Shown here: positions 1-11,544 of the stretch, piece by piece
Layout: each line of letters begins with the position of its first letter
How positions within the stretch are numbered: position 1 is the first letter of the stretch
Assembly (NCBI GenBank): GCA_963693315.1
Contig: OY856188.1
Location: 103,604,462 to 103,668,461, forward strand
From: Diogma glabrata
Taxonomy: Eukaryota; Arthropoda; Insecta; Diptera; Cylindrotomidae
DNA: 64,000 bases
Reading direction: 5' to 3'
Translations under genes and position numbers: made by a program
Notes under the pieces: generated by a model
Databases searched by the model: none
The model's input: only the letters and a program-made list of their open reading frames with translations
Told to the model about the DNA's origin: nothing

Positions 1-590
1 TCTAAAAAACTTTGATATTTCGTTCTCTACTGGTACACAGCATTGAGAGTTCTGTGCTGTCATTTTGCATAGTGATACCAGTTTACTAGGGATTCCCATT
101 GACACCAGAGCAGACCATAGAGTCTCTCGTTCGAGAGAGTGGTAGGCCTGTCTGAAATCAATGAAGAGTTGGTACACAGGTATGATGAACTCTCGACACT
201 TTTCCAAAATCATCCTTATCGAGAAAAGTGCATGGTACCTCGGAGGTGGTACATCGTCCCTGCCGGAAGCCACACCGATATTCTCCAAACAGTTGTTCAG
301 CAAAAGAATTGATCCTGGCTAGTAAGATGTAGGAAATGATCTTATATGCTGTGCAGAGGAGAGCGATTCCTCTGTAGTTTGCACATTGTAGACGATTACC
401 TTTTTTATGGATTGGTATCAGCATAGCTGAGTTCCAGCCAGTCCTGTGAAAACCATGCCTCCAGATCATTTGAACAAGTTCAAACAATCTTAACGATAGA
501 GTTTCACCACCATGTACACTCATTTCTGATGTTATATCGCCGATACCAGGTGCCTTATTGAATCTCTCCTTTCGGATTGATGAATGAATT
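1..590 (-). pseudogene. RTE-like LINE reverse transcriptase fragment, cut by window edge
   Basis: Read on the minus strand this encodes the finger and early palm part of a non-LTR retrotransposon reverse transcriptase: IPIHKKGNR, then CANYRGIALL, then GEYRCGFRQGR, then the palm motif QLFIDFRQAY near 150-180. The frame is open from about 523 to 158 and then shifts. The catalytic YxDD lies beyond the window start. Related pieces occur at 23105-23960 and 63470-64000. The clade assignment (RTE/craniofacial-like endonuclease-RT group) is from memory of the family and is tentative; that it is a LINE RT is firm. Confidence 0.82.
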
Positions 591-1200
591 TGATTTCATA
601 ATACGTTAGGTTGAAATTTATACTGTTTAAGAGTGATTGAGTTTCTGCTGTGCAACAATAATCTATTAATGATTTAGACTGATTTATTCCGAAGTTGGAG
701 AAGTTATCGGAGCCGTTCAGATATGAAATTGTACTATGAACCTGAGCTTAACATAACGCTGTATTGATGGCCCGCTTCATTAACATCAAACACATAAATT
801 ACTGTGGTTGATAGTAGTATTTGACTGTTAGAATTTGCAGATTGCTACAATTTCAACCTGATAAGATAAATGAGATAAAGTTAACTTTGAATTTTTATTT
901 GATTGTGTAAGGTTAACTGACAACGATTTTGAACTATTATAACTTCTTGGAACACCATTTGGTCCTGTCAATAGACAGGTTTGATGTTCTAAGAAGCAGA
1001 CTATGTTTAGTGTTTTCATCAATAAGTTGTCGCTGCTAAGCCGAATTTTTAAGAACAAGTCGAATGACTAGTCGATTGACTAGTTATCGGATGACAATAA
1101 TTCAATCGAATGAGCTGCGTGGGTTTTAAGCACTGGACGCAGATATTGAAATTTTTAAACTGAAAGTATTGCCTTGTTTTAATGAATGAGAGTTGCGCGT
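591..1200. other. No recognisable gene
   Basis: AT-rich sequence between the LINE fragment and the hAT element. A 76-codon minus-strand ORF at 828-1058 resembles nothing I know. The short repeated word GACTAGT near 1065-1085 is the only local structure noticed. Confidence 0.4.
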
Positions 1201-3078
1201 ATCCCTGTTTGGTTTGCAATACCGGTTAATCGGTTAACCGGTAAATCACCCAAAATTACATTATCAAAAGACCGGTAATTTTTTACCGGTTTCGGTAAAA
1301 ATTAAACAAACTTATATTTATGCTTATTTAATTGAAAAATTAATGATTATAATATTCTAAAGAAAATTATTTGATTTTTAATAAAATAGAATAATCTAAG
1401 CTTAATAGAACATTGATTCAATTACGACTGATGATGCTGCCGTTAGGAAGAAAGTAGAATTTTTGATTAATGCTTATATCGCCAACTGTGTTTATTTTCT
1501 TCAGCTAACGGTTATAAATATTTTATACAAGAAGCATCAGCAATATTCATGTAGGGGAAATAGATCTCTTGAAGAAACAGACCTTTGGAAGACGAAGAAT
1601 ATTATGCGCTGTATTAGTGGCATATTATCTTATGTTGTTCATGTTCAGCATAACGAAATAAGTTTCGTAATAGCAAAAATTAGAAAAGTTGTCGAAAATT
1701 ACCAATAAAAAAAGACAACCTCCAAAAACATGGTAAGGTTGTGAAAAAACAACTATCCTTGATTCTAAACTCAAGATCAAGCAGCTGTTTTGCAATACTT
1801 AATAGATTTTGTGTAATTAGGATAGTGTAATTAGGATAAGATTAATTGCCTTTGAATCTGATTTATATTTTTCGGACAGTGAAATTATTTAACTTATAGT
1901 AAAAAGCCCTGACACCCAATAATTTACTGTAAAGACAGTGTCGATACGATGTAAATCTTTATGTTTCTAAAATAATATTTATGTTAGATGAACTTAGTGC
2001 ACAAAAAACATTCATAACTAAAGAACTTAAGGGAGTTCTCGTTATATACGTTTCAAACAAAGGAGATATATTTTTCGAATATCTTGCACGATCTCCATGA
2101 TTGCAAGTAAAGTATGCAACGTATTTTCTCAAATATTTAATAAAACAAAAAAGCTATTGATAAAAAAATTGTTGAGTTAATTGAACGCTTAGCTTTAAAT
2201 GATTGATCTGAAACCGGAAGCTCAGATTCAGAAGTATGCACTTGCAGTGATCGATTAGCTGCGTCCATATTAGCATTGTAGGAATTAACAATAAAAAAAA
2301 GCTACAAAGCACAAATGAACAGAAAATGAATAAACATTTTGTTGAAAGCAATACTGAAAAATGACCTCAGGGATTCAGAAATATTATTAAAAATTAAATT
2401 GACTTTTTCCAAGAACAAAACATTCGTGGCAAAGATTTAGAGAATGCTTTCAGAAAATAAATTAGTTACCATACGAACAATAAACGTCGAATTCCAGAGT
2501 GTGTTTGCAGCAGCAGGTCTGATTTGAATTAAACTAAGGACGAACTTGAATGATAACACTTTAGAGACAACATGTTTCTTACGCCGATATTTTAATAACC
2601 AAAACCTTGCAAAATTTCAAGATTTAAATTATTTTTAAATTTTCTTCTTTAAAAGTGTTATTATTTATTATCACACGCGTATGTAAGTTATAAATAGTTT
2701 GCTTATGCTCGGTTACTTGAACATTTACTAAATGAGACTTAGCTAAATCGTCATAAGAAATATCTCTCAAACCTTTTTCACGCCGTTTTTTGACAAAAAC
2801 AAACAAACATTTAACTGAATAACAAGATAAGAAAACTTAATTGAATCTGTAAGCCTTATTTAAAGGTCCAATCGCGATCAAAATACAGTTTTGCGTACTT
2901 AAATGGAGAATTAAAAAAGTTATCGGAGATTTAAATGTTCAAGCAACCGGGCATTAAACTAATAATAAAAAAAATTGAACAAAGTTAATAATTTCGGTAA
3001 ATTACCGTTTAACCGTTTTATAAAAGTTTTTTACCGGTAATTAAAAATGTCGGTAGATTTGCAAACTCTAATCTCTGT
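1201..3078 (+). mobile_element. Decayed hAT transposon with near-perfect 8-bp target duplication
   Basis: The element proper is 1209-3070 (1862 bp). Flanking 8-mers are ATCCCTGT (1201-1208) and ATCTCTGT (3071-3078), 7 of 8 identical, the length expected for hAT. The ends are inverted: TTGGTTTGCAAT on the left, and TAGAGTTTGCAAAT on the right read in reverse complement. Both subterminal regions are rich in ACCGGTTAA and ACCGGTAA motifs, probably transposase-binding repeats. Transposase remnants inside run on the plus strand and are broken by stops and frameshifts, so the copy is dead. Confidence 0.82.
1463..2600 (+). pseudogene. hAT transposase remnant
   Basis: Broken plus-strand coding sequence inside the 1209-3070 element. 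At 2480-2599 the translation matches the C-terminal hAT dimerisation region: QSVFAAAGLI, a TGA stop, then KLRTNLNDNTLETTCFLRRY. At about 1740-1815 a VKKQLSLILNSRS segment resembles the family's middle part (LILDxxTRWxS), and 1680-1708 gives IRKVVENYQ. At least one in-frame stop and several frame changes are visible, and no N-terminal BED finger was found. The protein would act in the nucleus on the element's inverted ends; this copy cannot. Confidence 0.78.
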
Positions 3079-3175
3079 AATTCAACCATTGTTCATAGTT
3101 TCCATCGAAATGTGAAAGATTGAGTAGCCTCATTGATTTTTCATTTAGTATGTGCTTTGTTAAGAACTGGTTGGT

Positions 3176-3760
3176 TGTTGTTGTTGTAGCGACAGTTTTG
3201 GTGCTAATCCTCCGGCTCCATGTCCAGGTTCAGGAACTCTGCTACTGCCCTTGAGCGGTACCACAAGTCTTCCGTCGTCAAGTTTGTTTCATTTTCAGGA
3301 CAATTAAATAGGTGGTCTACATCGTGTGGTGTGCCCTCACATGCGGGGCACTTGTCAATAATTTCAGGATCAATTCTACTCATGTAGTTGTTTAGGATGC
3401 GTGACCAACCGGATCTAAGTTGAGCAAGGATGGATCTAGTGCTACGGAGCAATTGGACCTCTTCGGCAGCGACTTTTGGTGGCTTTCTATTTAGAACACG
3501 ATTTGGAATATAGTTCTTTATTACGTTTTCGACCGTTTTGGTGTGGAGTGTTTTTAAACCAGTTATATATGTAGATTCGTCGATGTTACCAGAAACCTGG
3601 CTCTCTCTGATATCTTGCAGAAAGCATCTCGTTGTCTTCCTTATGTCTCTGGGTGGTTCTATTGTAGTTAAGATGTCATTGCAAGGATGTTGCTCTTTGT
3701 GATAGGCCAACAGATATTGTTTGGTTAGCATTTCATTATGTTCACGGACCGGCAATATGT
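3176..3760 (-). pseudogene. I/LOA/Jockey-type LINE, C-terminal part of ORF2 and 3' end
   Basis: A clean 183-codon minus-strand reading frame (3204-3755) ends with CPACEGTPHDVDHLFNCP, the Cys-His knuckle that closes the ORF2 of I/LOA/Jockey-like LINEs. It is preceded by RSTRSILAQLRSGWSRILNN, the usual segment before the knuckle. Just past the stop the strand reads a CAA-type simple repeat (about 3174-3187), a typical 3' terminus for this group instead of poly(A). The copy is 5'-truncated near 3850. Homologues lie at 57617-58140 and, split, at 62190-63420. Confidence 0.85.
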
Positions 3761-3849
3761 TAGCTTCTCAAGATGGACGGGTATACGCCCCAGAAGCACT
3801 CGGAACACAATTCCGACCAAGGACCATCACAACAATTTCGACGGAAGAA

Positions 3850-4780
3850 CTGGTTGGTAATTTTGGTTGGTAAATCATTTACCCTGCTTTACTGAGCGTC
3901 GTATATTTCTTCAACTAGTATACGCTTTTCACATTACGGACTGTAGGTTGTCAAAAACCTGCCACATTTCGTCCAGTTTCTGTAAATGCACGGTTAGTTC
4001 ATTGTAGGCGGGGTCAATTATAAGTATGGATTGTTTATGATACTGCTTGAATTTTGTAGATTTTTCCCTTCGCACAAATCACTGGACCAATTAGTTGGAC
4101 CAAATCACGTGCTTTTCTATTAAACTTAAATATTTTAATTTTTGTACAATAGTAATACAGATTTATGCGATGACAAATATTTGCAAGAAGTTATATCTTG
4201 CAGTTGTTTTCTCATAGCATAAACCCATTAATTCGGAGGGCAATTCGGCGAAATTCAGTTATAATGAAAATAATTGTTTTAAATCGAAGCCATGTAAATG
4301 AATACAAGTTTCCTGTTTTTGTGTCACGTGTGGAAATTAACCAATGAAAATTCTCAAGGTAATTGGTTTATACTTTATTATAACATGCGCTGTAAAAACG
4401 ATTGCCCTTCCACAATATAAACTGATGAGTAGTTTTGAATTAAGTTTTTTAAAAGTGTCTATACACGAACGGCAACAAGTTAAGTCGATACACAACCGTT
4501 AACAATACACAACTGTTAACAAGTCGAATTTTAAAACGATAACCATCAAGAATTTGTTTCTTTCTGACCATTAGCCGTCAACCCCTATTTAAATAATTTA
4601 ACTACTAACGTTAATTTAGTGATCAAAATTACTTACTGTGTATAAATATTTAAAATAGTGCTTTGTGCCAATATAATAAATTTAATAAAATAAAGGTTAA
4701 AAATAATAACTTTATGTTTAAAAATAAAAATTGAAATAAAATATAAGTTCAATATTTCAAGTGGTTTTATTGTGAGCTAC
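3850..4780. other. No recognisable gene
   Basis: AT-rich spacer without long open frames or repeats that I recognise, between two LINE fragments. Confidence 0.4.
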
Positions 4781-5319
4781 AACAACAAGCAAAACTAACG
4801 TTACACAAATAAATAGTAGTGTTAGTTGCTATAAAATCACTGAAGTACTATCTGGCTCGTTAGAAAGACCAAAAATAACAAATGTTGAAATGTTATGTTT
4901 CTGTAAAGATAAGCAACCAGCTCTTTGGACTGTTCCCATAGTGTTATTACTTCCGGGCGGGTAACATTTTTTGGGAATTTAAATAAATGTCCGGTATCGT
5001 GTGGTCCTAACTTACAACTAGGGCAGAAATCGGTGATGCTGTTGTCTATCTTACTTAAATAATTATGTAGTAAACGGCGCCTTCCTGACCAAATGATTTC
5101 AGCACGTTATTACGAGTTTGTATTTTGCTACAGATCTGTTTTGCGTAGGTGTAAAACGTCGAAATTGTCGAAAACCACGCCAAGTATTTTTGGTTAATGT
5201 ACAATGTCTCATATATTTCACGATTTCAAGTCGTGAAGAGGTTTGTCGTTGATTTTGCAGTGTACAATTCTAGACCTCTTTTGGTCAGCCAGTTGTTGAG
5301 CATGAACAGTTATTTATTT
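4780..5319 (-). pseudogene. I/LOA-type LINE, C-terminal half of RT domain
   Basis: On the minus strand, several frames together give NWLTKRGLELYTAKSTTNLF, then YLAWFSTIST, then KIDNSITDFCPSCK and LGPHDTGHLF, which are the thumb region and terminal Cys-His knuckle of an I/LOA/Jockey-like ORF2. Frameshifts are present throughout. It continues at 6990-7426 on the other side of the inserted hAT (5328-6981). It belongs to the same broad group as 3176-3760 but to a different subfamily. Confidence 0.75.
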
Positions 5320-6989
5320 ATATAATCTAGAGATGTTAAAATACCGTATTTTATTTTTTTTGTATAATACAGAGTATTATACATTGTATAATACAAAATA
5401 AAATACCGTCTATTCTGTACAAAAGTGCAATAGTCGACATACAGTGTAGTATAACAACAAAAAATACTTCCATCACCATTTTCAAACAGAACTAATTCAA
5501 TTTATTCTAAATATCTGCGCCGGCATTTGGATTTCTTATCGTTATCTTTATTTATATCTGAGTCTGCTTGGTTTCTTTATTAATTACTTTAGCGACGAGC
5601 TATTGTATTTATGTTTTTATTTAAATTGAAGCCTTATCATTTTCCATCGGTAAACTGTTAAAGATTTATTATGATGTTTCACATCAACAAGCTTACGCTT
5701 CGTTGATTTGTAAGACAATTTGACAAATAATACTTGCAGTATGAGCTACGTTATAGATTGAAAAAGATTTTTTGTTACAGTGGAATATGCGGAACGATGC
5801 AACGTTCCGAAGATCCACAAACTCTTTGCCACTAAGTTACACAATCAATAGAGTTGCCGTCGGTTTCAGAATGTGAGTTTTGAGATTTTGATGTTTTAGA
5901 TAATCAATTTGAAGGTATAGAAAGAGGACTACTCAAAGATATAAATTTGAATGACAGAGTCCATGGCTCATAGTTTTGATTTGCTGCATAAAAAAAAATC
6001 ACTGTAACGGAAAATGGGAATGATGCAGCATTCGATGGTTGAAATGTATGTTCTATTGATATCACAACAATTTTGTTGCCATAGAAATTTCCGAATCATT
6101 AAGAATGCGTTTTTCATTGTGACAAGGAGCAATAATTCATTTTCTTCTGCGTCTTTTATATATTCAAGAACCAGTAGTATTTATATATTTTCGCAGTTAT
6201 AAATTTTTTAACTAATCCATTTTTCAAATAATTTTTTACTCCATACCAATTGCTCCATGTTTATAAGTCCTATATTCGTCCCTGTATGGAGTACTGTTGT
6301 CAAGTTTGGGGTGCTGCTTCTGTTTCCATCTTAGCCCTCTTGGACTCTTCAAAAGCGGGCTATACGAATTGTAGGTGATCGAACTTTGACATCAAAACTT
6401 GATTCCCTACAACATCGTCGCACTGTTGCTGACCTCTTTGTTTTTTACAAATATCGTCATCAATAATGCTCAGATGAAATCAGCAGCATCATGCCCCAAA
6501 CTTATTCTTATCCCCGTTCCACTCGACAATCGGCTACCGCAACCAGTCAAACGGTCGAGATCCCACGCTGTCATACTGGCAGATCGCAGAAAGACTTCTT
6601 TGTCCGAACTGCATACAAATGGAATAGTTTGTCGGAATCCTTAGTCTCAGGTGACTTCAACCCGCAGAGGTTTAAAAAAAACGTTCATCATAACCTTAGA
6701 ACGCCAGTTGCTGTGGGACCTAGGTCTAGACCTAGGTCTTAAAAGGTATTTATGTGTTGTTGTGACACATATTGTAAACCCTATACCACAACACATTTTA
6801 TTCAAAAAAAAAAATGTACGCGAAATCTCAATAAAACGGTATATTACTGATTCGCGCGCCTCCACAATAGAAAACTTTTTTAAAATAAAATACCTTGTAT
6901 TTTGCTACGTTTTGGACAATACGGTATTTTACGTATAATACCGCGTATTATACAGTAGTATTAAACACTTTTACATCACTAATATAATC
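5320..6989. mobile_element. hAT-type element with perfect 8-bp TSD, inserted in a LINE
   Basis: The element is 5328-6981 (1654 bp), flanked by a perfect 8-bp duplication ATATAATC (5320-5327 and 6982-6989). Its ends are TAGAGATGTTAAAA on the left, and TAGTGATGTAAAA on the right in reverse complement, the form common among hAT elements. Both subterminal zones carry runs of AATACCGTATT and GTATTATAC words. No transposase was recognised inside, so it may be non-autonomous or badly decayed. It sits right after the YADH (decayed YADD) region of a minus-strand LINE, and a LINE 3' piece (6235-6815) has inserted into it in turn. Confidence 0.85.
6235..6815 (+). pseudogene. CR1/Jockey-like LINE-B, 3' truncated copy
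   Basis: This 5'-truncated copy matches the 3' half of the LINE at 53540-54692. It starts near the sequence for TPYQLLHVYKSYIRPCMEYC and runs through the C-terminal ORF region, a conserved 3' tail with CCTAGGTCTTAAAAGG and GTGTTGTTGTGACACAT, and an A-rich end near 6800-6815. Small indels break the reading frame. It lies inside the hAT element at 5328-6981, so it is younger than that insertion. Confidence 0.85.
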
Positions 6990-7426
6990 ACATGAATTTC
7001 AAACTAACACACGCTAATCATAACGTGATGTGGTCGGCATAGGAGACCTTTTTAGTTCTGCAGGTGGTTGTGAGACATGAAGAAGTTCCAAACCCCCGTA
7101 TTTAGTACTCCTTGTTGCTGAATTCGATGTATGTTTGGCGACCTTGGGTGTATTTCGAGAGACCCATCTTTTATCTTTTGCCGTAGTGTTGAGTTGCGTA
7201 TGTAAAGTAATATTTTACTGTGGTTGATGTTATCAAAAGCTCGAGAGGGATCTAGAGCGACCAGAAAGGTTTAGTACACCATCAGTTTGCAGTTGGTAAA
7301 AAAAGCCATATTAGCTTACAAGCGATATTATTTAGATATCTCTCGACCAACCTTCACAGACCGGTATAACCAGGCTATTTATTGAGTGGTTCAACAGACT
7401 TGCTATGCATACTATGCTGATGAAGC
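6990..7426 (-). pseudogene. I/LOA-type LINE, RT palm region
   Basis: Minus-strand translation gives LVALDPSRAFDNINHSKI, the RT motif A segment, followed by RSPNIHRIQQQGV and YADHITL, where the catalytic YADD has become YADH. It joins the 4780-5319 fragment across the hAT insertion. The foldback element at 7436 interrupts its upstream part, which probably resumes at 10616-10852. Confidence 0.72.
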
Positions 7427-7983
7427 TTACCCCTTACCTCTGTTCAGCTGCCCCCCCCCCCCACAATCGAAAATAAAAAAAAAATTAGCTCAGAATTAGG
7501 AGCTATTTAGGAGCTCCTAAGGCTGTATACTTTTGATTTTAGAGCTCCACCCCTATTCTTAAAACTACCCCAAAACTGGTTTGCTCCCCCCCCCCCCCCC
7601 CACCATGCAGAAATCAAAAAAATTTTATCTCAGAATTAGGAGCTATTTAGGAGGTATCAAAAAACGCAAGAATAAGATTTTGAGCTCGAACACCTAAGCA
7701 GAAATTTTCATTTGAAAATGGGGGGCCTGAGTGCACTTTCAATCAGCCCCCCCACACCTTAAAAATAACTTCAGAGGGTCGTGAATAGACACATAATTAG
7801 GAGCTCTTAAGGGTGTATACTTTTGATTTTGGAACTTCACCCCTATTCTTAAAACAAGCCGAAAACAAGTCTGCAAGGGAAGAAAACACACAAAAAATAC
7901 CACTAAATTAAAAATTTCTTTGCTACATGTAGTTTTGGAATTAAAAAAAAAATAAAAACAAGCAATTGTTTATTTCTGAATTG

Positions 7984-9060
7984 CAACCCTTTAGCAGAAA
8001 AACCAGCCCTTGGGTCAAACATGCATAGGGGAACTATGTTAAACATAATCGACACAAAAATATATCAGGGTGCGGATAAAGTTCCGATCTAGGAGCTTAC
8101 TAAATGAGTCATTCTATATTTCTGATTTTCAACCCTTTAGAAAGTGCCCTCCCCCTGTATCATGCACGCATAAGGGAACTATGTTAAAGCATAGAGATAC
8201 GGATCGTTTTATGTAGGTAAATCATTTTTCGATTTAGGAGCTTACTAAATATGTCACTCTATATTTCTGATTGCAACCCTTTAGAAAAAGTCACCGGCCT
8301 ATCATACAAGCATAAGGGAACTACGTTAAAGGATAGAGATCCTTTTATGTAGGTAAATGATTTTTCGATTAAGAAGCTTACTAAATATGTCACTCTATAA
8401 TTCTGATTTGCAACAATTTAGAAAGTGCCACCTTGTATCATACACGCGTAAGGGAACTATGTTAAAGCATAGAGAGACGGATCGTTTTATATAGGTTAAT
8501 GATTTTTCGATTTAGGAGCTTACTAAATATGTCACTCTATATTTCTGATTGTAGCCTTTTAGAAAAAGCCACCCCTTGTACTATACACGCCTAAGGGAAC
8601 TATGTTAAAGCATAGAGAGACGGATCGTTTTATGTAGGTAAATGATTTTCCGAATAGAGATGCGGATCGTTTTATGTAGGTAAATGATTTTTTGATTTAG
8701 GAGCTTACTAAATATGTCACTCTATATTTCTGATTCCAACCCTTTAGAAAAAGCCAGCCCTTGTCCCTTGCACGCATAAGGGAACTATGGTAAAGCATAG
8801 ATATACGAATCGTTTTATGTAGGTAACTGGTTTTTCGATTTAGGAGCTTACAAATATGCCACTCTATATTTCTGATTGCAACCCTTTAGAAAGAGACACC
8901 CGTTGTACCATAGAAGCATAAGGGAACTATATTAAAGCATAGAGATACGAATCGTTTTATGTAGGTAAATGATTTTTCGATTTAGGAGCTTAATAAATAT
9001 GTCACTCTATAATTCTGATTGCAACCCTTTAGAAAGTGCCACAGCTTGGTTACCATACAC
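7984..9060 (+). repeat. Inner tandem array of the foldback element, left arm
   Basis: About eight tandem copies of a 137-181-bp unit, mostly 142-144 bp. The landmark AACCCTTTAG or close variants start near 7984, 8130, 8274, 8411, 8555, 8736, 8878 and 9020. Each unit also carries AAGGGAACTATGTTAAAGCA, GATCGTTTTATGTAGGTAAA and GGAGCTTACTAAATATGTCA. The longer 8555-8736 interval contains a partial internal duplication near 8650-8690. Confidence 0.88.
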
Positions 9061-9545
9061 AATCAGAAATATAGAGTTCCAATCAGAAATGTAGAGTGAC
9101 ATATTTAGTAAGCTCCTAAATCGAAAAATCATTGACCTTTTATGTAGGTACTTGTCCATACATCTATGTCCGTACATCTATGATTTAACATAGTTTCCCG
9201 CTGGGTGCATGGTACAGGGGGTGACACTTTCTAAAGGGTTTCAATCAGAAATATAGAGTGACATATTTAGAAAGCTCCTAAATCGAAAAAAACATTTACC
9301 TACATTAAGCGATCCGTCTCTCTATGCTTTAACATAGTTCCCTTATGTGTGCATGATACAAGGGGTGGCACTTTCTAAAGGGTTGAAAATCAGAAATAAA
9401 GAATGACATATTTAGTAAGCTTCTCAATCGGAACTTTATCCCCACCCTGATATATTTTTGTGTCGAATATGTTTAACATAGTTCCCCTACGCGTGTTTGA
9501 CTCAAGGGGTGGTTTTTCTGCTAAAGGGTTGCAACTCAGAAATAA
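9061..9545 (-). repeat. Inner tandem array of the foldback element, right arm (inverted)
   Basis: The same unit in opposite orientation, about three copies, with the reverse-complement landmark near 9230, 9378 and 9523. The left arm has about eight, so the two arms have expanded unequally. Confidence 0.85.
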
Positions 9546-10615
9546 ACAATTGCTTGTTTTTATGTTTTTTACCATAGAAAAATTATCAAAATCTCTTTTG
9601 TTTTTATTTTTTTTTACTAAGTAACCGTTTGAAAAACGATTAAATAAGAACAAAAAAATACAACACAAAGATGATTTTGAAATAAAATGGTTTGATAATG
9701 TTTAATTATAAATTATGTGTGATGGTATAATTGTAGTTGTGACGTAGTTCATTTGATCTTTGGTGGATTTAATATGTTATTAAAAGTAGTTTGAACCAAC
9801 TTAAATAAAACTGTTCCGAAATTGTATTGATGGAGTTAGTTCGGATAATGTATTTAATTTGGTTCGATAATTTTTTTGAATTATTCTGTTTCTACTTATA
9901 TTTTTTATTTAAACTAATCTGACTTATCTAATTTCATTTGGACACAAAACCGTCTGACCCCGAAATCTACCTATTTCTAGCGGATATACCTGCCGCTGGG
10001 ATTTTTTTTTATGTGTTATCTTCCCTTGCAGACTAGTTTTGGGGTTGTTTTAAGAATAGGAGTGGAGCTCCAAAATCAAAAATATACAGCCTTAAGAGCT
10101 CCTAAATAGCTCCTAATTATGAGTCTATTCACGACCTTCTGGAGTTATTTTTAAGGTGTGGGGGGCTGAGTGAACGTCACTCAGCCCCCCATTTTCAAAT
10201 GAAAATTTCTGTCTAGGGGTTCGAGCTCAAAATTTTATTCTTGCGTTTTTGATAGCTCCTAAATAGCTCCTAATTCTGAGATAGAATTTTTTTGATTTTT
10301 GCACAACCACCAAACGAGTTTTGGGGTTATTTTAAGAATAGGGGTGGAGCTCTAAAATCAAAAGTATACAGCCTTAAGAGCTCCTAAATAGCTCCTAATT
10401 CTGAGCCTATTACCGATCCTCTAGAGTTATTTTTAAGATGTGAGGGGGCTGAGTGGACGTTCACTCAGCCCCCCCATTTTCATATGAAGATTTCTGCTTT
10501 GGGGGTCGCGCTCAAAATTTTATTCTTGCGTTTTATGAAAGCTCCTAAATAGCTCCTAATTCTGAGCTAAAATTTTTTTATTTTTGCGTGGTGGGAGGGC
10601 CAGCTGAACAGTGTT

Positions 10616-10852
10616 TTACCCCTTTGTGTTTTAACATAATTGGTGACAGAAAATATGATACTCCATTCACTTTGTCTTGTTTTTAGGGTGTTGAGTGCAC
10701 TGCCTATTGAATTCATTTGCATTTGATATTGCTTTACCAAGTTGCCTGTTTGCGTTGCGGGTTGGACAGTCGTTTATTGGTTTGATTGAGGATTTTCGTC
10801 TCTGCGTTAAAGTCAGATTGTTCTGGATGTTCTCGCCACTTATTGCTTGATC
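10616..10852 (-). pseudogene. Probable upstream part of the LINE split by the foldback element
   Basis: This stretch lies between the foldback TSD and a younger LINE-tail insertion. A minus-strand frame reads through 10667-10852 without an obvious domain. By position it should be the upstream continuation of the I/LOA-like LINE at 6990-7426, because the TSD shows the foldback element landed in pre-existing sequence. I did not recognise a diagnostic motif. Confidence 0.35.
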
Positions 10853-11530
10853 ATTTTTTTTTTTTAATAAAATGTGATGTGTAGTAGGCATTACAATATG
10901 TGTAATAATATAAGAATGTGTAACAATATAAAAACCTTTTAAGACCAATGTCCCACAACAACATGCGTTCTAAGGATGTTAATGGACGCAAATCTGTTTT
11001 TTTTGTTTTTTTGTTAAATAACGGATAACTAAACCATAAATCCTATCACATATAAAATATGACATGGGCCAATATTTCGTGATAGGATAGGGAAAATAAA
11101 AATAAAAAAAGAGATAAAAAGCAAATTTGTTTTAAAAATTTGCAGGAACTAAACTAAAATTGGTTTGCCAATATTCCAGCTAATGACATAATCCTTGATT
11201 ATGGGACGCAGTATATTTTTCAATGATTAAAGCTCAGATATATAGTTATATGAAGGCTCGTTTCTTCGAGCAAGCTACAGCGTTCCAGCATCAAGGAATA
11301 TTCATTAGCTAAGATTGAGAGTGCTACCGTTGTCTGAATACAGTTAATCCGCCAGCACCCCTAAGATATCACCTTGGCTAGTGATATCTCACTGCTATTG
11401 CCAGTGGTATGTGACATCTCACGTTAACTCATATGCCAATAGCAGGGACTGGAGTACGCGGGGTTGTCACACCCGTGGATCAAAAAATAGAAAAAAAATT
11501 AACAAATTAATAAAAACTGATCCCTCCATG
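10853..11530 (-). mobile_element. SINE-like element with LINE-B 3' tail, copy 1
   Basis: Minus-strand unit ending in the LINE-B tail plus poly(A) (poly-T at 10853-10865 on the plus strand). Its 5' body has no RT coding and includes GATCCACGGGTGTGACAACC, CACTGGCAATAGCAGTGAGA and GATATCACTAGCCAAGGTGA. The same body and tail recur at 40925-41345, 49503-50020, 56640-57018 and 33700-34235. It is either a SINE that borrowed the LINE tail or an internally deleted LINE in which the 5' UTR joins the 3' UTR. It lies beside, and probably inserted into, the LINE-B endonuclease piece at 11545-11880. Confidence 0.75.
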
Positions 11531-11544
11531 CGTAACTATATATA

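Larger units (their letters stand above)
7427..10624. mobile_element. Foldback-type element, 3.18 kb, with perfect 9-bp TSD
   Basis: The element is 7436-10615, flanked by a perfect 9-bp direct repeat TTACCCCTT (7427-7435 and 10616-10624). The ends are inverted: ACCTCTGTTCAGCTG on the left and AACACTGTTCAGCTG in reverse complement on the right. Each arm holds two or more copies of a module with ATTAGGAGCTATTTAGGAG, C-runs and a palindromic core (GAGTGAACGTTCACTC in the best copies), and an inner tandem array of about 142 bp. Orientation switches near 9060. Long modular inverted repeats with 9-bp TSDs are known from foldback (FB) and MULE-related elements. No transposase ORF is visible. Confidence 0.85.

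Noticed and set aside
5390..6230. Possible transposase inside the hAT at 5328-6981
   Set aside because: No BED, DUF659 or dimerisation motif could be read in any frame.
6399..6938. Several overlapping ORFs on both strands
   Set aside because: All are shifted frames of one LINE-B 3' copy and its tail.
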